64,000 nucleotides of DNA from Rhizobium sp. ARZ01 (GTDB lineage: Bacteria; Pseudomonadota; Alphaproteobacteria; Rhizobiales; Rhizobiaceae). Location of the stretch: contig NZ_JACVAE010000003.1 of NCBI RefSeq assembly GCF_014851675.1, forward strand, positions 372,001 to 436,000, in the 5' to 3' direction. Shown in pieces: positions 25,852-35,493 of the stretch. A model generated the notes under the pieces. That model had not been told where the DNA came from, did not search any database, and saw only the letters and a list, made by a program, of their open reading frames with translations. The position numbers and the translations under genes were made by a program. Numbering within the stretch: position 1 is the stretch's first letter; every line of letters starts with the position of its first letter.

Positions 25852-28124
25852 GGATGGGCACCATTGGAAAGATCGCACGCCGCACCTTTCTGATCGGCAC
25901 CGGCCTCGTCGCCGGCGGCCTTGCCGTTGGCTATTACTGGAGGCCCTATCCCAATCCGCTCGATGGTGAACTGGTCGAGGGGGAGGCAACCTTCAACCCC
26001 TATGTGAAGATCGCGCTCGACAACACGATCACGCTGATCGCGCCGCGCGCCGAGATGGGGCAGGGGGTTGCGACGACGCTGGCTGCCCTCGTCGCCGAGG
26101 AACTCGACGTCCGCCTCGACCAGGTGCTCGTCGAGCACGGGCCGGCCGGCCATGCCTACGCCAACACGGCGATGCTGGAAGAGGGCGTCCCATTCCCGAG
26201 TTTCGACGAATCGACCGTGGCCGAGTTGATGCGCGCCGGCATGGGCGTGCTCGGAAAATTCCTAGGTGTCCAGGGGACCGGTGGATCGACTTCCGTCATC
26301 GACGGATACTACAAGATGCGTCAGGCGGGGGCCGCGGCCCGCGAGGTGCTGAAGCTTGCTGCCGCAAAGCGGCTCGACGTCGAGCCCGGTTCGCTCTGGA
26401 CGGAGGGCGGCGTAGTGACCGATCCGGCCTCCGGCAAGGTCTTCACCTATGGCGAACTGGCGCAGGAGGCGGCCGCGTTTGCGCCTCCGGCCGAGATCCG
26501 CCTGCGCGAGAAATCAGAGTGGAAGATCCTCGGCAAGCCGCAGAAGCGCATCGATATGCACGTCAAGGTGACGGGCGCACCGATCTACGGCATCGACGTG
26601 CGCCTGCCCGACATGCTCTTTGCGACGCTGCGGATGAACCCCTATCGCGGCGGTGCGATCGTCGGATTCGACGCTGCGGAAGCCGAGAAGATGCCGGGTG
26701 TCGTTAAGGTCCTGAAAGTCGAGACGGGTATCGCCAACGGCTTCGCGGTGATCGCCGACAACACCTGGCGGGCGTTCCAGGCCGCGGCCGTGGTCAAGGT
26801 GGAGTGGGGCAAGGGCAGCTATCCGCCGGACAGTGACGGCATCCGAAAAGTGCTGGAGGAAGCGCTTGACGGCGGCGACATCAGCTACGGACGCAACGAC
26901 GGCGACGTCGAAACGGCCTTTGCGGACGCGCCGCGCGAGCGGCTCATCGAGGCCGACTACAGCGTTCCCTATCTGGCGCATGTGACGATGGAGCCGATGA
27001 ACGCCACCGCGCAGTTGATGGGCGGCCGGCTCGACATCTGGGCGCCGAACCAGACGCCGACGCTGGCGCGCCAGCTGGCTGCCGCAGTCGTCGGCATCGA
27101 GACGGAGAACTGCTTCGTCCACACCACCTATCTTGGCGGCGGCTTCGGGCGGCGCGTCGACGTGGACTATGCGATCTATGCCGCGATCGTCGCCAAGGAG
27201 GCGGACGGACGACCGGTGCAGGTCACCTGGACACGCGAGGAGGATATCGGGCAGGATATGTATCGTCCCGCGGCCCTCGGCCGGTTCCGCGCCCGGATTG
27301 GCGAGGACGGCCTGCCGGTCGCCGTCGACATGCGCATCGCGGCTCCTTCGATCATGGGCAGCATCCTCCCGCGTTACTTTCCACGCCTCTCGCCGATCGG
27401 TCCGGACAAGACCATCACCGACGGTTCGGCGAACCAGCCCTACTCGCTCGCGAACTATCGGGTGGGCGGGATCAAGGCACCGGTTTCCATACCGGTCGGC
27501 TTCTGGCGCTCGGTCGGCAACTCGTTCAACGGTTTTTTCCACGAGGGCTTCATGGACGAGATCGCAGTGGCCGGAAAGCTTGATCCACTCGAGTTGCGTC
27601 GCAGGCTGATGGCCGACTACCCGACGGCCGTGAACGTCATCGACAAGGTCGGCACCATGTCGCGCTGGGGCGAGACGCTGCCGGCGGGCAAGGCCAAGGG
27701 TTTTGCCTTCACGCTTTCCTTCGGCACCTGGGTGGCGGAGGTGGTGCAGGTCGCCGATGTCGGCGGCAAGATCCGCATCGAGAAGGTCTGGTGCGCGGCC
27801 GATCCCGGGCAGGTGATCGATCCGTCGATCTTCAAGGCACAGATGATGTCGGGTATCGTCTATGGACTGTCCTCGGCAGTCGGCGAGGAGATCACCTTTG
27901 CCGACGGCGCCGCGCAGCAATCGAATTTTCACGACTATGGCCCGATGCGCATGGACCAGTGCCCAGAGATCGAGGTGGGGCTGCTGGAAACCGCGCACCG
28001 GATGGGCGGTGCCGGCGAACCCGGCACGCCGCCGTCGATTCCGGCGCTTGCCAATGCCGTCTACGCGCTGACTGGAAAGCGCATCCGATCGATGCCGCTA
28101 TCGAAGGAGGCGGAGTTCGTCTGA
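25848..28124 (+). CDS. iorB: Molybdenum hydroxylase large subunit, IorB type, Tat-exported
   Basis: Molybdopterin-binding catalytic subunit of 758 residues. The N-terminus [21 protein letters not shown] is a twin-arginine signal followed by a hydrophobic stretch, so the enzyme is probably carried to or anchored on the periplasmic side together with the small subunit. Family marks are [40 protein letters not shown], and near the end [18 protein letters not shown], which holds the catalytic Glu. No XdhC-like maturation gene and no cytochrome subunit lie next to it, so the cofactor maturation and electron acceptor must be encoded elsewhere. Confidence 0.92.
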   Translation: MRMGTIGKIARRTFLIGTGLVAGGLAVGYYWRPYPNPLDGELVEGEATFNPYVKIALDNTITLIAPRAEMGQGVATTLAALVAEELDVRLDQVLVEHGPAGHAYANTAMLEEGVPFPSFDESTVAELMRAGMGVLGKFLGVQGTGGSTSVIDGYYKMRQAGAAAREVLKLAAAKRLDVEPGSLWTEGGVVTDPASGKVFTYGELAQEAAAFAPPAEIRLREKSEWKILGKPQKRIDMHVKVTGAPIYGIDVRLPDMLFATLRMNPYRGGAIVGFDAAEAEKMPGVVKVLKVETGIANGFAVIADNTWRAFQAAAVVKVEWGKGSYPPDSDGIRKVLEEALDGGDISYGRNDGDVETAFADAPRERLIEADYSVPYLAHVTMEPMNATAQLMGGRLDIWAPNQTPTLARQLAAAVVGIETENCFVHTTYLGGGFGRRVDVDYAIYAAIVAKEADGRPVQVTWTREEDIGQDMYRPAALGRFRARIGEDGLPVAVDMRIAAPSIMGSILPRYFPRLSPIGPDKTITDGSANQPYSLANYRVGGIKAPVSIPVGFWRSVGNSFNGFFHEGFMDEIAVAGKLDPLELRRRLMADYPTAVNVIDKVGTMSRWGETLPAGKAKGFAFTLSFGTWVAEVVQVADVGGKIRIEKVWCAADPGQVIDPSIFKAQMMSGIVYGLSSAVGEEITFADGAAQQSNFHDYGPMRMDQCPEIEVGLLETAHRMGGAGEPGTPPSIPALANAVYALTGKRIRSMPLSKEAEFV

Positions 28125-28137
28125 TCTGTCGCCGCTC

Positions 28138-29331
28138 TCAGTGCTTCTGTCGCACGTCCGCATGCACTGCATGCTTAGAGAGCAGCAGCACGACGAGCAG
28201 CAGCAGCGGCAGCACGGAGAAGACCCAGGCAAAGCTCGTGTGCTCGGCGATGAACCCGATCGACGAGGGGGCGAAGAGGGCGCCGGAGTAGCCCATGACG
28301 GTCGTGACGGAAAGTGCAACGCCCTGCGCGAAGCCGGGGAGGTTTCCGGCGGCCGAAAAAGCGATCGGCACCATATTGGAGATGCCGATCCCGCAGATGG
28401 CGAAGCCCACCATCGCCACATAGGCGTTGGGCGCAAAGCCGGCGAGCACCATGCCGATGATGGCGAGGACGGTGGAGACGCGCAGAGTCTTCACGGCGCC
28501 GAAACGGTCGCGCACATGATCGCCGGCAAATCGCATGACGGCCATCGTCGCCGAGAAGGCGCCGAAGGCGAAGCCGGAGAGTGCCAGCGTGGCGCCGAGT
28601 TCGTCGCGCATGTAGAGCGCGCCCCAGTCAAGGATGGATCCTTCCGGGATCATGCTGAAGAGCGCCATGATGCCGATCAGCCAGGGCAACGGTGAAAGCG
28701 GCAGGCGGACTTTTTGGCGCGTTTCGGCCGGATGCGATTTGTCGGGCAGAACCGAACTCCAAAGTGCGGCAAGGCCGATCAGGGCGAGCACGGTCAGCAA
28801 TGCGGCGTGCCCGATTACGCCGATCGTTTCGATCAGGAAGCCGCCGGTCGTTGCGCCCAAAAAAGCGCCGAGACTCCAGAAGGCGTGGCAGGACGACATG
28901 ATCGCACGCCGCATGGATTTCTCCACCTCGACAGCATTGGCGTTCATGGAGATGTCCATGGCGCCGGTCAGGCCGCCGAAGAGGAAGATTGCGGTCGCAC
29001 CGGACCAGATGTTCGGCGCAAGCGATAGCAACAACATTGTCGGCAGGAAGATGAGCGTCGACGCCTTGAGCGCCCGCGAAGTGCCGAAGTGGGCAATGAG
29101 AACGCCGGCGATAGGCATGAGCACAAGCGAACCGATGCCGAAGCAGACAATCATCAGACCGAGCTGGGATTCGCTTAGGGATAGGCGGCTAGCAAATTCC
29201 GGGATCTTCGGAGCCCAGGCACCCATGAAGATTCCGTTCAACAAAAACAGGCCCGATACAGCTGTCCGCGACGCCGGGAAATAGGGTGTTCTTGTTCCGG
29301 CGGCGTTGGCCGCAGTTTCTTGGGTGCTCAT
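28138..29331 (-). CDS. MFS transporter, YbjJ/fucose-permease-like
   Basis: Inner-membrane major facilitator of 397 residues with about twelve helices. It has GAWAPKIPEFASRLSLSESQLGL after helix 1, a loop GVLIAHFGTSRALK in place of the classic GxLaDrxGrr, and FGGLTGAMDISMNANAVEVEK, a pattern typical of the YbjJ-like group. A second-half loop reads GDHVRDRFGAVKTLR. The DeoR gene ends 59 bases upstream on the same strand, so the two probably share a promoter; the solute is likely a sugar or nucleoside-type compound, which is inference from DeoR. Confidence 0.88.
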   Translation of the reverse strand: MSTQETAANAAGTRTPYFPASRTAVSGLFLLNGIFMGAWAPKIPEFASRLSLSESQLGLMIVCFGIGSLVLMPIAGVLIAHFGTSRALKASTLIFLPTMLLLSLAPNIWSGATAIFLFGGLTGAMDISMNANAVEVEKSMRRAIMSSCHAFWSLGAFLGATTGGFLIETIGVIGHAALLTVLALIGLAALWSSVLPDKSHPAETRQKVRLPLSPLPWLIGIMALFSMIPEGSILDWGALYMRDELGATLALSGFAFGAFSATMAVMRFAGDHVRDRFGAVKTLRVSTVLAIIGMVLAGFAPNAYVAMVGFAICGIGISNMVPIAFSAAGNLPGFAQGVALSVTTVMGYSGALFAPSSIGFIAEHTSFAWVFSVLPLLLLVVLLLSKHAVHADVRQKH

Positions 29332-29390
29332 TTTCAGTTCCTGTCAGTTTCCGCTGCGCCTCGGTAGCGCGGATTCGTATGCACTGTCGG

Positions 29391-30209
29391 TCAGGGAGCG
29401 GTGGCGGCTTTTGGTCTGCCGATCGAGCTTGGTACTGGGCTTTCGGCGTGGGTAATGCGGACGCCGGCGGCGGCGTAGTCCGCAATCTCCTGTTCGTCGG
29501 CATCCGCTTCCAGCACGGCCCGGCTCAGGCGGGAAAGTGGCATCACACTATATGGCGCCGCCATCGAGAGTTTGTCGTTGGTGACGGCGGCCAGCACTGC
29601 GCGGCTTTGTATCGCCACGCAGCGCTTGAACTCGGCCTCCTCGAAGCTGAAGGCGGTGACGCCGGCATCCGGATGAAGTCCGCAGATGCCAAGTATGTAA
29701 AGGTCCGGGCGCAGGACCTCGGCGTCGCGCAGCGACTTCGCCCCGGTGGCAGCGCCGGTCTTCCTGTCGATCGGGCCACCGATCTGGATGATATCTATGC
29801 CGGGTCGCTCCAGCAGCGCAGCGGCGATGGCCGGGGCGTTCGTGGCGACGGTCAGGTTCTTGTCGATGGGCAGCACGCGGGCGATCGCCAGGTTGGTGCT
29901 GCCGGCATCAAGGAAGAGGGTGGAGCCGGGATCGACCAGCAGCGCCGCGGCGCGGGCGAGCGCTTCCTTGCGATCGACATCGATGCCGATGCGTTCGCTG
30001 AAGGACGTTGACGGACCCAGTTGAAGCGCTCCGCCATAAACACGCCGGCACAGCCCGGCGGCAGCCATCTCGCGCAGGTCGCGGCGGATGGTGTCCTCGG
30101 ACACGCCCAGTTCATCGGCAAGTTCAGCCGCGATGACGCGTCCATGGCGGGCGAGCCGCTCTTGGATGAGTGTTTGCCTTTCACCGAGCAGCAGGTCACT
30201 GAGCGACAT
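29391..30209 (-). CDS. DeoR/GlpR family transcriptional regulator
   Basis: A 272-residue repressor. The N-terminal helix-turn-helix reads ERQTLIQERLARHGRVIAAELADELGVSEDTIRRDLREM when joined, with the DeoR-signature TIRRDL. The C-terminal sugar-phosphate sensor domain has FLDAGSTNLAIARVLP and TNAPAIAAAL followed by IQIGGPIDRKTG. The gene is preceded by four tandem 10-bp repeats that begin 12 bases upstream of the start codon, a likely self-control site, and is followed by an MFS transporter gene in the same direction. Confidence 0.92.
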   Translation of the reverse strand: MSLSDLLLGERQTLIQERLARHGRVIAAELADELGVSEDTIRRDLREMAAAGLCRRVYGGALQLGPSTSFSERIGIDVDRKEALARAAALLVDPGSTLFLDAGSTNLAIARVLPIDKNLTVATNAPAIAAALLERPGIDIIQIGGPIDRKTGAATGAKSLRDAEVLRPDLYILGICGLHPDAGVTAFSFEEAEFKRCVAIQSRAVLAAVTNDKLSMAAPYSVMPLSRLSRAVLEADADEQEIADYAAAGVRITHAESPVPSSIGRPKAATAP

Positions 30210-30220
30210 CGATTTTCCTA

Positions 30221-30260
30221 AACGTGCATGAATGCGTATAAATATGCATAAATCGGCATA
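30221..30260 (-). promoter_or_regulatory. Four tandem 10-bp repeats, candidate DeoR operator
   Basis: Read on the minus strand the stretch is TATGCCGATT, TATGCATATT, TATACGCATT, CATGCACGTT: four head-to-tail decamers sharing the frame YATRC---TT. They end 11 bases before the regulator start. Ten-base spacing puts each copy on the same face of the helix, as in other DeoR-family operators made of tandem repeats. Confidence 0.65.
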
Positions 30261-30284
30261 CCAATCAAGTCGGGCGTTCCGACA

Positions 30285-30312
30285 AACAAAAACCCCGCCG
30301 AAACTGGCGGGG
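30285..30312 (-). terminator. Terminator after the BI-1 gene
   Basis: Minus-strand stem CCCCGCC / GGCGGGG with loop AGTTTC is followed by TTTTTGTTTG. It lies 40 bases after the BI-1 stop, in front of the DeoR operator. Confidence 0.85.
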
Positions 30313-30352
30313 TCTTGTCTCTTCTCCGGCTGATGATTTCAGCCTTCCGTCC

Positions 30353-31096
30353 TTACTCGTTGCGGTTTCCGAGGAAGCGCAGCAGGAACAGGAACAGGTT
30401 GATGAAGTCGAGGTACAGGGTCAGCGCGCCCATGATCGCCTTGCGACCGGCAACGCCTACTTCGTCGGCTTCAAAGTACATTTCCTTGATCTTCTGGGTG
30501 TCCCAGGCGGTCAGGCCGGCGAACACCAGTACGCCGATCGCGGAGATCGCGAAATCGAGCGCGGAGGACTGCAGGAAGAGGTTGACCAGCGAGGCGATGA
30601 TCAGGCCGAACAGACCCATCACCATGAACGAGCCCATGGCAGAGAGATCCCGCTTCGTGGTGTAGCCGTAAAGCGACAGCGCACCGAAGGCTGCGGCCGA
30701 AACGAAGAACGTCTGCGCGATGCTGGCGCCGGTATAGATCAGGAAGATCGAAGACAGCGACAGGCCCATCAGCGCGGCATAGACCCAGAAGGTCATTTGC
30801 GCGGCGGAAACGCTCATCGTGTGAATGCGGAAGCTCAGGAAGAACACCAGCCCCAGCGGCGCTAGCATCACGACCCACTTCAGCGGGCTCACATAGATTG
30901 CCTGACCGAAAGCGGTCAGTTGACCACCCGAGAATGCAGCCTGCGAGGCGAAGAACGCCACGACGCCGGTGATCGCAAGCCCGAGCGCCATGAGGTTGTA
31001 CACCTTCAGCATATAGGCGCGAAGACCTTCGTCGATGACGGCGCCGGCCTGCGCGCCGGTCGTCACTCGGGTCTGATAGTTGCGGAAATCAGCCAT
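30353..31096 (-). CDS. Bax inhibitor-1/YccA family membrane protein
   Basis: Polytopic inner-membrane protein of 247 residues with seven predicted helices, matching the BI-1 (UPF0005) fold. It has VYNLMALGLAITGVVAFF at helix 1, TYFWVYAALMGLSLSS-like helices 3-4, and ALTLYLDFINLFLFLLRFLGNRNE at the C-terminus, where the Asp-containing helix of the BI-1 calcium-leak/pH-sensing family sits. The physiological role in bacteria is not settled. It stands alone with its own terminator. Confidence 0.92.
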   Translation of the reverse strand: MADFRNYQTRVTTGAQAGAVIDEGLRAYMLKVYNLMALGLAITGVVAFFASQAAFSGGQLTAFGQAIYVSPLKWVVMLAPLGLVFFLSFRIHTMSVSAAQMTFWVYAALMGLSLSSIFLIYTGASIAQTFFVSAAAFGALSLYGYTTKRDLSAMGSFMVMGLFGLIIASLVNLFLQSSALDFAISAIGVLVFAGLTAWDTQKIKEMYFEADEVGVAGRKAIMGALTLYLDFINLFLFLLRFLGNRNE

Positions 31097-31359
31097 TTTT
31101 TCCTCTCACAAGCCCCGTATGTTTCTACGGTGTCGGGTATCGCATCCAGTCCAACAAGGACCGAGGTGTCTTTCGGACCCTCCCGGCTTTTGTAGCCGGT
31201 TCTGGCCCAACAACCCAGGCGCCGCTGCGGGGCTTCAGCATGCCTAACGGCAAATATGAGCACGAAGCGGTCCGGGTACAAGTACCAAGACTGAATCGGC
31301 GATCAATTTCGCGCGAGGATAGGTCCACCAAGGTGTCGGAAGATGAGCGCATTTGCCGC
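31097..31359. other. Intergenic region upstream of the BI-1 gene
   Basis: A 263-base gap between the BI-1 start and the YbbP-type permease stop, both minus strand. It should contain the BI-1 promoter. I found no convincing RNA gene, ORF or strong hairpin with a T-run here. Confidence 0.35.
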
Positions 31360-33918
31360 TCAAAGCTCCCGCAAAACCGGTGCTGCCTTCTGTCCCAGCA
31401 CCCGCCAGGTACCAGCCAGTCCGATGCCGACGGTCATGAGGAGTGCTATGACGACGGTCATGATTGCCACATCCGGAAGGAAGATCGATGGAAGCGTCAT
31501 GATCCGGCTGACGACGAACCAGGCGGCGACCCCACCGGAGAGAAGTGCGAAGATGGCTGTTGCCACGCCAAGTATCATGTACTCGTAACTGAAGGCGCGA
31601 ATGAGCGTGCTGCGCGTCGCGCCGAGCGTCTTGAGCACAACCGCATCGTGCGTCCGTGCGCGGTTTCCGGCGGCCAGCGCACCAGCGAGCACGAGTACGG
31701 AGGCGATCAATGCGACAGCGGCTGCTGCGCGCACGGCGGCTGCAAGCTGGCCCATCAGTTCATTGACGATTTCGAGCGCGTCCTTCACCCGAACGCTGGT
31801 GATCGTCGGAAAGGCATTGGTGACGGCGCGCAGCGTCGTTGCTTCCTGTTCCGCCGTCGCCTTGGGGTCGATCATGGTCGCGAGCCAGGCGTGCGGGGCG
31901 CCGGCGAATGTATTGGGTGAAAACACCATGACGAAGTTGATCGACAGCGATTCCCACTCGACGTTGCGGAAGTTGGCGATGCGGGCTGTGATGTTGCGGC
32001 CAAGCACGTTGACGGTGACGGTGTCGCCGATCTTCAGGCCGAGTTCGCCGGCCTCCTCCGCGGAAAACGACACGAGCGGCTCGCCGGAATAGTCGGCCGG
32101 CCACCACTCGCCCTCGGCCAGCGCCGAATTCTCCGGCACGTTCTTTGCGTAGGTGATACCACGATCGCCCTGCAGCACCCAGCGGCCTGCCGGCGGCACG
32201 TTGCGGCGCGAGACGTCCTCGCCGTTGAAGTCAAGGATGCGGCCGCGCAGCATCGGCACCTCGACGATTTTGCCGTCCGGCATGTTCTCCTTCAATACGG
32301 ACCGGAAGCCGTCGAGATCGGCGCGCTGGATGTCGATGAAGAAGAAGTTCGGCGCCCGTCCCGGCAGGCTGCCTGTTAGTTCGCGGCGAAGATTGCCGTC
32401 GATCAGCATCAGCGTCACGAGCAGCGCCAGTCCGAGCCCCAGTGACAGCACGACCGAAGGTGTCAGTGCGCCCGGACGATGGATGTTGCCGATTGCAAGC
32501 CTCAGTGCCGGTGAATTGACGCGTGGCGCGCGGCGGGCGAGCGCAGTCACGAGGTAGGCAACGGCCCGCAATACGACGAAGGCGAAGGCGATCGAGCCGA
32601 GGAAGACGAGCGCGATATAGCGGTCGTAGGCCGTCACGACGGCCAGTCCTGCAAGCGCCGCAAGGAATAGGCCGGCGCCGAGGATGTAGGGCCAGGCAGG
32701 GAGCCGTCTGCGCTCGAAGCCTTGTTCGCGGAAGAGTGCGGTGGCCGGAACCTCCCGGGCGTGACCGAGGGGAACGATCGCGAAGGCAAGGGCCGTGACG
32801 AGCCCGAAGGCGGCCGCCAGCGCGAGTGCTGCTGGATAGAGCGCGATTTCGGACGGAATGGGCAGGACGCCTTCGAGAAAGCGCATTGCGACGAACGGTA
32901 TGAGCATGCCGAGCACGAGGCCGATCGCAATTCCGATGGCAGCGATGAGGGCAATCTGGATCAGGTAGATGGCCGAAATCAGACTGGCCGGAGCGCCGAG
33001 GCACTTGAAGGTTGCGATCACGCCGCGCTTGGAATCGAGATGGGCGCGCACGGCATTGGCAACGCCGACGCCGCCAACGATCAGCGCCGTGAGGCCGACC
33101 AGTGTCAGGAATTGCGAGAAGCGGGTGATGTTGTTGGACAGCGCCGGCGTGGCGTTATTGCTTGTGCGGACGGACCAACCCGCAGACGGGAACTCCTTTT
33201 CCGACTGCTTGCGGATGCTCGACAGCTTGACTGCGGCGGGGTCTTCGAGGCGGATCTTGTAGTCGTGCTCGACAAGGCTGCCGGTCTGGACCAATCCGGT
33301 GGCCGCCAGCCCCTCATCGGACACCATCAACCTCGGTGCCAGCCCGAAGCCGTCAGAAAGGGCATCGGGCTCGCGGTCCAGTGTCCCCGTAATCCGGACC
33401 CGAGCGGTTCCAAGCAGGAGCTCGTCGCCGACGCCAATACTGAGCCGCTCCAGGAGGAGGGGTGCTGCCACCGCACCAAATGCATCGCTCTCCTTGGCAA
33501 AGAGTTTAACAAGCGGTTGCTGTGGCGTCGTCTCGACCACGCCGTAGAGGGGGTAGGCATCGTCCACGGCCTTGAGTTCCACGAGCGCCTGATCGGATCC
33601 GTCGGGCAGGCGCGCCATCGAGCGCAAGCTCGATGAGTGGGAAACCTTGCCGAGTTTGTCGAAATAGGCGCTCTCCTCGGCGGTCGCGAGCCGGTTCCTC
33701 AACTGGAAACGCACGTCGGCGGCAAGCAGGGACTGCCCCTGCGCGTCGATCGAGGAACTGATGGAGCTGGAGACCGAATTGACGCCGGCGATTGCCGCGG
33801 TTCCAAGCGCGATGCATGCGAGGAAGATATAGAAGCCGCGCAATCCGCCGCGCATCTCGCGCAAGGCAAACCGGACGGCAAGCGAAAGCCGGGCGGTCGG
33901 GCTCGTTGCGCCGTTCAT
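31360..33918 (-). CDS. ybbP: FtsX-like ABC transporter permease (YbbP type)
   Basis: An 852-residue inner-membrane permease of the MacB/LolC/FtsX superfamily. An N-terminal helix at about residues 28-48 precedes a large periplasmic domain; three helices around 270-410, a second repeat beginning near 425, another periplasmic domain, and three C-terminal helices follow (ending in GTWRVLGQKAAPVLREL). It is paired with the ATPase gene, which overlaps it by four bases. The divergent tesA gene completes the conserved tesA-ybbA-ybbP arrangement. The cargo is unknown; envelope lipids or lipoproteins are common proposals. Confidence 0.9.
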   Translation of the reverse strand: MNGATSPTARLSLAVRFALREMRGGLRGFYIFLACIALGTAAIAGVNSVSSSISSSIDAQGQSLLAADVRFQLRNRLATAEESAYFDKLGKVSHSSSLRSMARLPDGSDQALVELKAVDDAYPLYGVVETTPQQPLVKLFAKESDAFGAVAAPLLLERLSIGVGDELLLGTARVRITGTLDREPDALSDGFGLAPRLMVSDEGLAATGLVQTGSLVEHDYKIRLEDPAAVKLSSIRKQSEKEFPSAGWSVRTSNNATPALSNNITRFSQFLTLVGLTALIVGGVGVANAVRAHLDSKRGVIATFKCLGAPASLISAIYLIQIALIAAIGIAIGLVLGMLIPFVAMRFLEGVLPIPSEIALYPAALALAAAFGLVTALAFAIVPLGHAREVPATALFREQGFERRRLPAWPYILGAGLFLAALAGLAVVTAYDRYIALVFLGSIAFAFVVLRAVAYLVTALARRAPRVNSPALRLAIGNIHRPGALTPSVVLSLGLGLALLVTLMLIDGNLRRELTGSLPGRAPNFFFIDIQRADLDGFRSVLKENMPDGKIVEVPMLRGRILDFNGEDVSRRNVPPAGRWVLQGDRGITYAKNVPENSALAEGEWWPADYSGEPLVSFSAEEAGELGLKIGDTVTVNVLGRNITARIANFRNVEWESLSINFVMVFSPNTFAGAPHAWLATMIDPKATAEQEATTLRAVTNAFPTITSVRVKDALEIVNELMGQLAAAVRAAAAVALIASVLVLAGALAAGNRARTHDAVVLKTLGATRSTLIRAFSYEYMILGVATAIFALLSGGVAAWFVVSRIMTLPSIFLPDVAIMTVVIALLMTVGIGLAGTWRVLGQKAAPVLREL

Positions 33919-34625
33919 GCGGTCACCCGCTTGGTCGGCTGGGAGACGACCGCATCGGTGACGATCTCGCCGGAGCGCATCCGCACTTGCCGCTGACAGC
34001 GCGCCGCAAGCGCAGGATCATGGGTCACGAGCACGAGCGTCATGCCGCGTCGGGCCTGCTCTGCAAAGAGAAGATCGGAAACCTGCCTGCCGGTGTCGGC
34101 ATCGAGGTTACCGGTCGGCTCGTCGGCGATCAGCAGGCGCGGTTGTGGCGCAAGCGCTCGGGCGATAGCCACGCGCTGCTGCTCGCCGCCGGAGAGCTGG
34201 CCTGGATAGTGCGACAGGCGTTCGCCAAGCCCGACCGCCTCCAGTTCACGCCGGGCAATGGCGAATGCGTCGCGGACATTCGCAAGCTCCAGCGGGACGG
34301 CGACGTTTTCGAGCGCCGTCATGTTGGGAATGAGATGAAAGGACTGGAAGACGATGCCGATGTTGCGGCCGCGGAAATCGGCCACCTGATCCTCGCTCAT
34401 TCTGTGGAGCGCTGCGCCATTGATATGGATTTCGCCTCGATCCAATCGCTCAAGACCGGCCATAACCATCAGAAGCGTCGACTTGCCGGACCCGGAAGGG
34501 CCGACGATGCCGACCGATTCACCGCCACGGATCGACAGATCGATCTGCTTCAGGACATGGACGGAAGCCGCCTCCTTTCCCAGGGTGAGGTCCGCCTTTT
34601 TGAGATCGATGATGGTTTCGCCCAC
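33915..34625 (-). CDS. ybbA: ABC transporter ATPase (YbbA/LolD type)
   Basis: A 236-residue ATPase of the LolD/MacB class that would drive the YbbP permease. Motifs are Walker A GPSGSGKSTLL, Q-loop FQSFHLIPNMTALENV, signature LSGGEQQRVAIARAL, Walker B LLIADEPTGNLD and H-loop VTHDPALA. It overlaps the permease start by four bases. The divergent promoter region with the esterase gene is 136 bases. Confidence 0.93.
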   Translation of the reverse strand: MGETIIDLKKADLTLGKEAASVHVLKQIDLSIRGGESVGIVGPSGSGKSTLLMVMAGLERLDRGEIHINGAALHRMSEDQVADFRGRNIGIVFQSFHLIPNMTALENVAVPLELANVRDAFAIARRELEAVGLGERLSHYPGQLSGGEQQRVAIARALAPQPRLLIADEPTGNLDADTGRQVSDLLFAEQARRGMTLVLVTHDPALAARCQRQVRMRSGEIVTDAVVSQPTKRVTA

Positions 34626-34761
34626 GGAAATCTATCCTATATCTTGAAGCATCGCAGGATCGGTATAGCGAGCCGGCCACCGATCATTGCGTCTGGAATT
34701 CGCACGTGCCTCGCCCGTGTTCCTTTTTGAGAGGCTGCGTCAGCAACTTAGGACCGCAGAT

Positions 34762-35406
34762 ATGTTGTTTAAAGCCACTCACGGAATTTTCATCGCCACG
34801 ATGCTCGCGGCATTGACACTTGCGCGAACGGCCATGGCAGATCCGATCGCGCTCGTCGGCTTCGGCGACAGCCTGATGGCAGGATATCAGCTACCGGCCG
34901 AGGAGGCTTTTCTGGTACAGCTGGAAAAGGCGCTGCAGGCCAAGGGTTTGAATGTCGCGATCGCCAATGCCGGGGTGTCGGGCGACACGACCTCTGGCGG
35001 CGTGGCGCGGATTGACTGGTCGGTACCAGACGGAACGAAGGGCGTGATCCTCGAACTCGGCGCCAACGACGCGCTTCGCGGCATTCCGCCAAAACAGACG
35101 GAACAGAACCTGGACAAGTTGGTTTCCGGTCTAAGAAGCCGCGGCATTGCCGTGCTGCTGGTCGGCATGCTCGCCCCGCCGAACATGGGCGAGGACTACG
35201 CCAAGAGCTTCAACGGCATCTTTGAGCGCATCGCGAAGAAGCATGGAGTGCCCCTGTATCCGTTCTTCCTGGAGGGCGTCGTCACGCATGCCGACCTCCA
35301 GCTCGACGACGGCATGCATCCGAACGGCAAGGGCATCGCGGTCATGGTCGAGAAAATGCTGCCGACGGTGGAGGCATTCGTCAAAAGCCTGGGGGTAACC
35401 GATTGA
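34762..35406 (+). CDS. tesA: Periplasmic arylesterase/lysophospholipase TesA (SGNH hydrolase)
   Basis: A 214-residue secreted hydrolase for esters, thioesters or lysophospholipids. The start at 34762 (AGGA site) exposes a signal peptide (FIATMLAALTLARTAMA). SGNH blocks are present: the nucleophile Ser in GFGDSLMAGYQLP, Gly in NAGVSGDTTSGG, Asn in LELGANDALRG, and Asp/His in LDDGMHPNGKG. It is transcribed away from the ybbAP operon, the same partners as in E. coli. Confidence 0.93.
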   Translation: MLFKATHGIFIATMLAALTLARTAMADPIALVGFGDSLMAGYQLPAEEAFLVQLEKALQAKGLNVAIANAGVSGDTTSGGVARIDWSVPDGTKGVILELGANDALRGIPPKQTEQNLDKLVSGLRSRGIAVLLVGMLAPPNMGEDYAKSFNGIFERIAKKHGVPLYPFFLEGVVTHADLQLDDGMHPNGKGIAVMVEKMLPTVEAFVKSLGVTD

Positions 35407-35493
35407 ACCTTTTTGCGGGTGCGAAATTAAGGTTGCGCCGGGAGGCGATGCGTGATTCGCTGAGCATACGACCACAGATTCGGGGAGCTCGCC

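Noticed and set aside
26514..27998. 494-residue open frame on the minus strand
   Set aside because: Antisense to iorB, no family motif and atypical composition.
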